A DNA stretch of 64,000 nucleotides from Rodentibacter pneumotropicus DSM 21403 (lineage in GTDB: Bacteria > Pseudomonadota > Gammaproteobacteria > Enterobacterales > Pasteurellaceae): the NCBI RefSeq assembly GCF_000379905.1, contig NZ_KB904052.1, forward strand, positions 117,459-181,458. The letters are read 5' to 3'. The notes beneath the pieces are model-generated. The model searched no databases. It worked only from the letters and a program-made list of their open reading frames with translations, and was not told where the DNA came from. How positions within the stretch are numbered: the stretch's first letter is position 1; every line of letters begins with the position of its first letter. The translations under genes and the position numbers were made by a program. This document shows, in pieces, positions 57,797-64,000 of the stretch.

Positions 57797-58501
57797 CTAT
57801 TTGCTAATTAAAAGATAACCACGGCCACGTAAAGTTCTGAACCATGGTAATCCATCTTCTCTAGGTGGTAATTTCTTGCGTAGGTTTGACATATGCATAT
57901 CAATTGAACGATCAAACGGTGTAAGTGGTTTTCCCAACACATTCATACTTAATTCTTCGCGGGTAATGAGCTTACCTTGGGAATGAATAAGTGCTTCGAG
58001 CAACGAGAATTCCGATGCAGTAAGGAGGAGATCTTGTGTTTTATAGAATGCTTGTTGATAACCTGAATGGAGCTTTAATTCACAAAAATAAATCCAACCG
58101 TTTTCTTCCGATTTAGCTTTTGTATTTTCTAAATCTTCGGAGATAGCGATCCTACGCAAAATTGCTTTAATACGGGCAATCAATTCACGATCATTAAACG
58201 GTTTTGGTAAATAGTCATCAGCGCCCAGTTCTAATCCTAATACTCGATCGATTTCTTCACCACAAGCGGTCAGCATTATAACCGGAACATTAGATTGCTG
58301 GCGGATACATTTAAGGGTTTCGATACCGTTTAATATGGGCATCATAACATCTAGTACGATTAATGAATAATCCTGACTGAGTTTATTCAATGCTTCTTGT
58401 CCATTATTAGCGACATCAACATCAAAACCTGATAAAGAAAGGACTTCTGCAAGTAAGTCGGTTAATTCAGTATCATCATCAACTAGTAAAATTTTTGACA
58501 T
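57797..58501 (-). CDS. cpxR: Response regulator CpxR
   Basis: OmpR/PhoB-type regulator of 234 residues. Receiver with acidic DDDTE, phospho-Asp in LIVLDVMMPILNG, Thr in MLTACG and Lys in DDYLPKPFN; C-terminal winged helix with LITREELSMNVLG, FDRSIDMHMSNLRKKL and RGRGYLL. Partner of CpxA in the same operon. Confidence 0.92.
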   Translation of the reverse strand: MSKILLVDDDTELTDLLAEVLSLSGFDVDVANNGQEALNKLSQDYSLIVLDVMMPILNGIETLKCIRQQSNVPVIMLTACGEEIDRVLGLELGADDYLPKPFNDRELIARIKAILRRIAISEDLENTKAKSEENGWIYFCELKLHSGYQQAFYKTQDLLLTASEFSLLEALIHSQGKLITREELSMNVLGKPLTPFDRSIDMHMSNLRKKLPPREDGLPWFRTLRGRGYLLISK

Positions 58502-58550
58502 TATTAAACCTTTTTGTATGACTTATTTTTTAGTAAAACAAAAGGAGAAA

Positions 58551-58964
58551 TTACCAGAATTTCCACCAAGATTTTTTATTAGTGTTAGCGTTACGCTCAA
58601 TAATTGTATTGTTTTCGTTTTGTGATGTAACCTCCGGCAATGGCTTGTCTAAATGTGTTTCTGTCACGATGCCACGTTGATCAAATTTTACTGTAAAAGT
58701 ATGCTGTTCCGGAGATTGGTAGGCTCGTTGCTGTAAAAATACATAATACCAAGTTAAATTACTATAAGGATCGATTAAAACTGGTGTACCGAGTAAGTAT
58801 TGTACTTGTTGAACAGTCATACCCTGTTTAACTTGTGCCACGCTTGCAGCTTCTAAATAGTTGCCTTGTGGAACATCAATACGATACACGATTTTTTCAA
58901 CGGTAGAACAAGCAGAAAGGCTAAATGCCAATACCGTTGCAGCAAAAAGAGTTTTGAATTGCAT
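58551..58964 (-). CDS. bamE: Outer-membrane assembly lipoprotein BamE
   Basis: Lipoprotein of 137 residues with lipobox LSAC (Cys19). SmpA/OmlA fold: YRIDVPQGNYLEAASVAQVKQGMTVQQVQYLLGTP, then YYVFLQQRAY. It stabilises the BAM beta-barrel assembly machine at the inner leaflet of the outer membrane. Confidence 0.93.
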   Translation of the reverse strand: MQFKTLFAATVLAFSLSACSTVEKIVYRIDVPQGNYLEAASVAQVKQGMTVQQVQYLLGTPVLIDPYSNLTWYYVFLQQRAYQSPEQHTFTVKFDQRGIVTETHLDKPLPEVTSQNENNTIIERNANTNKKSWWKFW

Positions 58965-59024
58965 TTTATTTACCTGTCTTCACAATTTTTTCAAATAATA
59001 CCCAAAGTTAATTCGCTTGCCAAA

Positions 59025-60041
59025 CTAATTATTTGATTTTAAGGCTTTTTGTAGCTGATCTTTCAAATTTGGCGGTAATCCCTTGATGAGGAGCTCATCA
59101 TTTATTGAATCCCAATGAATCCGCGTATTGAGTAAATCCGCATCAAAACTTAATGTAATTCCCTTACCAGAACCAGAGAATTTTGTCAGTGCCTTTAATG
59201 TGGAACGCACTGGCGGAATACTTTCCTCTAAACCATAATCTTGATTTTCTACAAAGGAAACAAAGGGTTGCTCGCTTAGAGTAGGGATATTGGCGGAAAG
59301 TTCCGCTAGTTCAATTTCCTCTCCTGTGGCAAGTTGTCCTTTACAATAGTCAAAAACCTGTTTTTTTATCGCTTGGGTTTTTTCTTTATTGAGATCGCCT
59401 TGATCGCAATAATCACTGACTGCTTGTAATAAGCATTGATTTTGCACCTGTGGGTTTAATCCTTCCTCTGCACCTAAGAAATCCATAAAAAAGTCACTGA
59501 TTTTTCGTCCGACCCGTCCTTTAATGAAAGTCAAATAGCGGTTGGAATTGGCATTCACCTGTAAATCGGTCAAATTTACCCGTGCTGCAATATCAAATTG
59601 CGTAATATCAAGATATTCTGTACGCCGAATATCTAAGTGTTCATCGACCAACATACTGTGTCGGCTGTCGAGCAGTGCGATAAATAAATAATCCGTCGCC
59701 AAAAAATTATATTGACATAGAATCAGTGTGCCACTGTCGGCAAAATTATATTTATTTAATTCATTAGCGAGAAGTTTAGTGGAATATTGACTAAAGCTCA
59801 AAAATTCGATTTCTTGTTCCAATAAACGATTTAAATGTTGGGCGAATACCGAATTTTCTTGGAAGATGCCAAAGGCTTTGGTCTTATTTTGATAGCCTTG
59901 GTGTAACTGTAGCATCATTTGCTCCACTTCTGGTGTAATTGGTAGGAGTTCTTCTCGAAGAATACTTTCCATTTTTGTATTTTCACCGTCTGCTTGCTTG
60001 GTAAGTTGATGTAGCACGATTTGATTCACGGTAATGCTCAT
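59025..60041 (-). CDS. yejK: Nucleoid-associated protein YejK (NdpA)
   Basis: 37-kDa nucleoid-associated protein of 338 residues. The N-terminus [15 protein letters not shown] and [20 protein letters not shown] are family signatures. It binds DNA and is found with yejL and yejM, here divergent from them as in E. coli. Confidence 0.92.
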   Translation of the reverse strand: MSITVNQIVLHQLTKQADGENTKMESILREELLPITPEVEQMMLQLHQGYQNKTKAFGIFQENSVFAQHLNRLLEQEIEFLSFSQYSTKLLANELNKYNFADSGTLILCQYNFLATDYLFIALLDSRHSMLVDEHLDIRRTEYLDITQFDIAARVNLTDLQVNANSNRYLTFIKGRVGRKISDFFMDFLGAEEGLNPQVQNQCLLQAVSDYCDQGDLNKEKTQAIKKQVFDYCKGQLATGEEIELAELSANIPTLSEQPFVSFVENQDYGLEESIPPVRSTLKALTKFSGSGKGITLSFDADLLNTRIHWDSINDELLIKGLPPNLKDQLQKALKSNN

Positions 60042-60177
60042 TTTATTTTCCTTCTTTCAAAAACGTGGCAAATTATAACCGCACTTTTTCTGTATTTCTG
60101 CAAGAAAAAAGAAATTATTTATGATCTGTAAAATAATCGGGTATTATAGAGCAACCTCTTTCTTTTATTTTAATAAA

Positions 60178-60396
60178 ATGGCGCAACATTCGAAATATTC
60201 TGACGCACAGTTAAGCGCAATTGTAAATGATATGATTGCCGTACTCGAAAAACATAAAGCTCCGGTGGATTTATCCCTGATTGCCCTTGGTAATATGGCA
60301 AGCAATTTACTTACCAGCAGTGTGCCTCAAACACAGCGGGAAGCCTTAGCTCAAGCCTTTTCTAATTCTTTAATTAACGCAGTAAAAACGCTTTAG
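60178..60396 (+). CDS. yejL: YejL family protein (DUF1414)
   Basis: Small conserved protein of 72 residues, function unknown. ATG 60178 gives MAQHSKYSDAQLSAIVNDMI, the usual YejL start; the frame opens earlier at 60121 but those residues have no family support. It ends one base before the yejM ATG, so the two are coupled. Confidence 0.85.
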   Translation: MAQHSKYSDAQLSAIVNDMIAVLEKHKAPVDLSLIALGNMASNLLTSSVPQTQREALAQAFSNSLINAVKTL

Positions 60397-60397
60397 T

Positions 60398-62146
60398 ATG
60401 ATTCGATTCAAAAAAGGCATGTTTAGCGGAAAACAGTACCGTGATGAGACCTCACGAAAAATCTCGTGGGGACATTGGTTTGCCTTTTTTAACATCATTA
60501 TCGCCATATTGATCGGCGCACGTTATGCTTTCCTGATTGATTGGCCGGATACCCTTGGCGGAAAACTGTATTTTTTTGTCAGTTTGCTCGGGCATTTTAG
60601 CTTTAGTGTTTTTGCCGTTTATTTATTAGTCATTTTCCCGTTAAGTTTTATTGTTAAAAATCACCGCACTTTTCGTGGTTTAATGGTGATTTTGTCCACG
60701 ATTTGTATCACATTGTTGTTGTTCGATACGGAAGTGTTCCATCGATTTAATCTACATTTGTCATCGGTAGTGTGGAACTTATTGGTGAATCCGGACAATG
60801 GAGAGATGTCTCGTGATTGGCAAATATTTTTTGCACCAATGCCGATTATTCTCTTAGTACAAATGTTATTTTCCCGTTGGAGTTGGGAAAAACTTCGTAG
60901 CCTAGAACGTCAAAAGTGGCTGAAGGCAGTGGGAATTTTTTTCACTTCGGCTTTTGTCGCGACTCATCTCATTTATGCTTGGGCGGATGCGTACTTGTAC
61001 CGCCCAATTACGATGCAACGCGCTAATTTCCCACTTTCTTATCCAATGACGGCACGCTCATTTTTAGAAAAACATGGGTTATTGGACGGCGAGCAATATG
61101 CGCAAACATTGGAGCAGGAAGGGCGATTGGATGCGTTAAAAATTAGTTATCCGAAACATCCTTTGGTGTTCACCCCAATGGGACAGAAACCGAATATTTT
61201 GTTTATTACGGTTTCGGGATTACGCTATGATGCTATCTCTGCTGAAACAATGCCGAAATTAGCGGAGTTTGCGGCTAATTCGACAAAATTCACCAATCAT
61301 TATAGTAGCGGTAATACAAAAAATAGCGGTTTGGTAGGGCTGTTTTATGGTTTAAATGCTAACTATACGGATAGTATTTTAAGCAACCATACATCATCGG
61401 TATTCATTGAAAAATTGAAAGCGGAGAAATATCAATTCGGTCTATTCTCGGTAACGAATTTTAAAGAGAGTTTGTTCCGCCAAGCATTATTCCGTGGTAT
61501 GAAACTGCCAAAAGGTAAATCCAGTAACGAAAGTGCGGTCAAAAATTTCAATGAATTTATTGCTACACAAAAATCGGATAACCCTTGGTTTGCTTATCTC
61601 GATCTTGATTTGAAAATTAACAATGTATCGGAGTATGGGCAGTACTTAACGCAGATGGATAAATTGATTGAACAGGCATTAGCTAATATTCCAGTAGAAA
61701 ATACAATGATTATTGTGACCGCAGAACATGGTTTAACTTTCAATACGTTAAGTAAAAAAGAACGGGAGAATTATTTTGGGCGTGATCAGATTCAGGTTCC
61801 ATTATTCGTCTATTGGAAAGGCTTACCTGTGGGTATAGAAAAAGGTCTGACAAATCATACGGATTTATTGCCGGCATTAATGAAAAATGTGTTTAATGTT
61901 CAGAATCCTTCCAAGGACTACTCACAAGGGCATAATTTGTTTGAGCGAAACGGAGATGATTGGGTGCTTGTTTCTAATTATCGTTGGAATGTGTTGGTTC
62001 AACCTGATGGCACGCAATACCATATCGATCGCAAAGGAAACTACAAAAAATTTGACCGCACTTATCAAGAACAGTCTTCCGAACGCCCACCTTTAGGTTT
62101 GTTCTTGGAAATGTTTAAACGGGAAAATTCATTTTTTGATAAATAA
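60398..62146 (+). CDS. yejM: LPS/LOS homeostasis inner-membrane protein YejM (PbgA)
   Basis: Inner-membrane protein of 582 residues with five N-terminal helices (DUF3413, ~25-190) and a large periplasmic sulfatase-like domain (QKPNILFITVSGLRYDAISAETMP, TNHYSSGNTKNSGLVGLFYG, TAEHGLTF). In E. coli it senses periplasmic LPS and tunes LpxC turnover through LapB. Two uptake words occur inside (60663-60671, 61531-61539), and one near the end (62055-62063). Confidence 0.9.
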   Translation: MIRFKKGMFSGKQYRDETSRKISWGHWFAFFNIIIAILIGARYAFLIDWPDTLGGKLYFFVSLLGHFSFSVFAVYLLVIFPLSFIVKNHRTFRGLMVILSTICITLLLFDTEVFHRFNLHLSSVVWNLLVNPDNGEMSRDWQIFFAPMPIILLVQMLFSRWSWEKLRSLERQKWLKAVGIFFTSAFVATHLIYAWADAYLYRPITMQRANFPLSYPMTARSFLEKHGLLDGEQYAQTLEQEGRLDALKISYPKHPLVFTPMGQKPNILFITVSGLRYDAISAETMPKLAEFAANSTKFTNHYSSGNTKNSGLVGLFYGLNANYTDSILSNHTSSVFIEKLKAEKYQFGLFSVTNFKESLFRQALFRGMKLPKGKSSNESAVKNFNEFIATQKSDNPWFAYLDLDLKINNVSEYGQYLTQMDKLIEQALANIPVENTMIIVTAEHGLTFNTLSKKERENYFGRDQIQVPLFVYWKGLPVGIEKGLTNHTDLLPALMKNVFNVQNPSKDYSQGHNLFERNGDDWVLVSNYRWNVLVQPDGTQYHIDRKGNYKKFDRTYQEQSSERPPLGLFLEMFKRENSFFDK

Positions 62147-62366
62147 ATATAGGGCAGTGTTTTCATCTTATTTTATGATAAAAATGAATAGCTTTTTGAG
62201 GTCCAACCCTTTATACTTTCGCCTCAGTTTAAGACTGAAAAGATGTTATTAATGAAAATCCGTGAGTTTTTCATAACATTATTACAATGCTTCTCGCCAC
62301 GCTTGTCGTGCCTTTCAATTAATACGCTTCTCGTCTTTTTATCCTCATTCTTTCTATGGAGTTTGT

Positions 62367-63359
62367 ATGAAAAGCCATGTTCGTAGTTTTAAAACTTATA
62401 TCCGTGATGAAATTATCAAAAAGGGTGGTTGGGTGAATGCTCATGCTCACGCTGACCGTGCCTTTACGATGACACCGGAAAAAATCGGGATTTATCATAG
62501 TAGTAATTTGCAACAAAAATGGGATTTGGTAGATGAGGTAAAACGGACTTCTAGTGTGGACGACTATTATGCACGTTTTTGCCAATCCATTGAATTAATG
62601 ATTTCACAAGGGGTAACGGCATTCGGTACTTTTGTTGATATTGACCCCGTTTGTGAAGATAGAGCGATCATCGCCGCCCATAAAGCCCGTGAAGTGTATA
62701 AACACGATATTATCCTTAAATTTGCAAACCAAACCTTAAAGGGGGTGATTGAACCGACGGCACGGAAATGGTTCGATATCGGCTCAGAAATGGTGGATAT
62801 GATTGGTGGATTGCCTTATCGTGATGAGTTAGATTATGGACGTGGTCTTGAGGCAATGGATATTTTGCTCGATAAAGCCAAATCGCTCGGTATTATGTGT
62901 CACGTGCATGTGGATCAATTCAATAATCCAAGTGAAAAGGAAACGGAACAACTTTGTGATAAAACTATTGAACATGGTATGGAAGGACGGGTTGTGGGGA
63001 TTCATGGCATTTCAATCGGCTCTCATTCAAAAGAATATCGCTATAAACTTTACGAAAAAATGCGTAAGGCAAAAATGATGATGATCGCCTGTCCGATGGC
63101 GTGGATTGATAGTAATCGTAAAGAAGATTTGATGCCGTTTCATAATGCTTTAACACCTGCAGATGAAATGATCCCAGAGGGAATTACTGTGGCGCTGGGA
63201 ACGGATAATATCTGTGATTACATGGTACCGCTTTGTGAAGGTGATTTATGGCAGGAATTAAGCTTGTTGGCGGCAGGTTGTCGTTTCCCACATTTGGATG
63301 CAATGGTGGATATTGCAAGTATTAATGGACGGAAAGTATTGGGATTAGATCCGATTTAA
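62367..63359 (+). CDS. Amidohydrolase-superfamily hydrolase (deaminase-like)
   Basis: Predicted metal-dependent hydrolase of 330 residues. Metal-ligand motifs of the superfamily are visible: NAHAHADRAF near residue 24, CHVHVDQFNNP near residue 180, a His in GIHGISIG and Asp in ALGTDNICDY near residue 277. It is shorter than CodA cytosine deaminase (about 420 residues) and lacks part of its beta-domain. The true substrate (cytosine, another amine or amide) is unknown. No operon partners. Confidence 0.75.
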   Translation: MKSHVRSFKTYIRDEIIKKGGWVNAHAHADRAFTMTPEKIGIYHSSNLQQKWDLVDEVKRTSSVDDYYARFCQSIELMISQGVTAFGTFVDIDPVCEDRAIIAAHKAREVYKHDIILKFANQTLKGVIEPTARKWFDIGSEMVDMIGGLPYRDELDYGRGLEAMDILLDKAKSLGIMCHVHVDQFNNPSEKETEQLCDKTIEHGMEGRVVGIHGISIGSHSKEYRYKLYEKMRKAKMMMIACPMAWIDSNRKEDLMPFHNALTPADEMIPEGITVALGTDNICDYMVPLCEGDLWQELSLLAAGCRFPHLDAMVDIASINGRKVLGLDPI

Positions 63360-63376
63360 CTATGTTATAAAAATAG

Positions 63377-63419
63377 AAAAGTGCGGTGAAAAAATTAAGA
63401 GATTTTTCACCGCACTTTT
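63377..63419 (+). terminator. Uptake-sequence inverted pair after the amidohydrolase gene
   Basis: AAAAGTGCGGTGAAAAA and TTTTTCACCGCACTTTT form a perfect 17-bp stem with a 9-base loop, followed by TTATTTA. It is the longest uptake-word hairpin in the window. Confidence 0.9.
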
Positions 63420-63428
63420 TTATTTATT

Positions 63429-63632
63429 TTAGTAAGTCTTCACTTTTTGTATGAATCCATTTTCCTTTGCCACAAAGCAATTTGTGTATTTGCCCCGACG
63501 TGTAATGAGTACTTCGCTATTTTGTTCTTCTAAAATAGAATCTAAATTTATTACTATAGTTGGTTTGCCAAACAAAATAGTGCGGTTAATTTTTAATTGT
63601 TTTTTAGGGAAAATAAAATGAAAAGAGTAACT
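63429..63632 (-). pseudogene. Probable gene remnant, antitoxin-like
   Basis: A 67-codon minus-strand frame without ATG reads ..FGKPTIVINLDSILEEQNSEV then LITRRGKYTNCFVAKENGF and ends with a normal stop. The LITRRGK block resembles the Phd/YefM antitoxin core (ITRRGKP), but similarity is short. There is no toxin gene beside it. The rest of the gap to 63794 shows no gene. Confidence 0.3.
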
Positions 63633-63794
63633 TTATATTCTAACAGTATTAATTAAAATCCATAGTAGACTACCTGTTATAAGAATTGATGTTTAACTTT
63701 CATAATTATTGATAATAAAGCTAAGGAATGCGAACTTTATCATGTTATTGGGAAGAGTGAAATCAGAAAGTGAATCAATTAGAAGAATTTAGAT

Positions 63795-63870
63795 TGGTGG
63801 GCGATACCGGTCTCGAACCAGTGACCCCCTCCTTGTAAGGGAGGTGCTCTCCCAACTGAGCTAATCGCCC
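63795..63870 (-). tRNA. tRNA-Val (TAC)
   Basis: 76 bases on the minus strand. Acceptor GGGCGAT pairs with ATCGCCC, the anticodon stem CTCCC/GGGAG-type arm carries loop TTACAAG (anticodon TAC), the T-loop is TTCGAGAC, and CCA is encoded. It is identical to the copy at 63925-64000. Confidence 0.96.
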
Positions 63871-63924
63871 GACAATATTAAGATTTAAGCCTTATATTTC
63901 GGTTTATTTAAACACTTGATTAAG

Positions 63925-64000
63925 TGGTGGGCGATACCGGTCTCGAACCAGTGACCCCCTCCTTGTAAGGGAGGTGCTCTCCCAACTGAGCTAATCGCCC
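63925..64000 (-). tRNA. tRNA-Val (TAC), second copy
   Basis: Same sequence as the copy at 63795-63870, ending exactly at the window edge. More copies or other tRNAs may lie upstream beyond the window. Confidence 0.96.

Noticed and set aside
62243..62386. 47-codon frame upstream of the amidohydrolase gene
   Set aside because: It overlaps the amidohydrolase start by 20 bases, has only a weak ribosome site and shows no family pattern.

Overview
The window comes from a gammaproteobacterium of the family Pasteurellaceae, in the Haemophilus/Aggregatibacter/Pasteurella group. The Haemophilus-type DNA uptake word AAGTGCGGT (or ACCGCACTT) occurs more than 40 times, often as inverted pairs that double as transcription terminators. 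Protein families (Na+-NQR, periplasmic nitrate reductase, FbpABC iron uptake, LOS glycosyltransferases) and the AT-rich codon use agree. Genus and species cannot be fixed from the sequence alone.

Layout. 1-5 kb: 5' part of leuS, then yggU, yggT and corA, a yajG-like lipoprotein (all minus) and bolA (plus). 5.2-12.7 kb: the complete sodium-pumping NADH:quinone oxidoreductase operon nqrABCDEF, followed by the flavin transferase apbE, the maturation factor nqrM and a small tautomerase. 12.8-18.1 kb: mnmA, a BCCT betaine/choline transporter behind a structured leader or small RNA, and a large methyltransferase. 18.2-24.5 kb: napFDAGHBC on the minus strand with a possible FNR site. 24.8-28.7 kb: a Fur-boxed fbpABC ferric iron ABC transporter, divergent from nap. 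28.8-41.4 kb: yggL, trmB, priA, ftsN, the acrR-acrA-acrB efflux operon with a perfect operator palindrome, an M48 lipoprotein protease, tyrP and a SAM methyltransferase.

41.6-47 kb is accessory. Two tRNA genes (Phe, Asn) border a 4.1 kb gene for a multidomain secreted protein: a membrane-spanning N-terminus, four 16-residue Pro/Glu/Thr repeats, Ig-like modules, a serralysin-like metzincin domain with unusual active-site substitutions, RTX repeats and a type I secretion-like C-terminus. Its flanks carry a near-identical 26-bp direct repeat and a decayed treC fragment. No type I secretion genes are in the window. This is the most unusual locus here.

47-50 kb: mltC, yggX, mutY, rpmE. 50.2-53 kb: an AT-rich cluster of three LOS glycosyltransferases without uptake sequences, including a CgtA-like GalNAc transferase. 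53.2-64 kb: metJ, a CueR-copZ-copA copper circuit with a classic 19-bp-spacer promoter, cpxRA, bamE, yejK, yejL, yejM, an amidohydrolase and two identical tRNA-Val genes.

The respiratory genes fit a facultative anaerobe: Na+-NQR feeds quinol, and NapC/NapGH pass electrons to NapB and NapA for nitrate reduction. FbpABC supplies iron, while AcrAB, CopA and Cpx serve envelope and metal stress defence.
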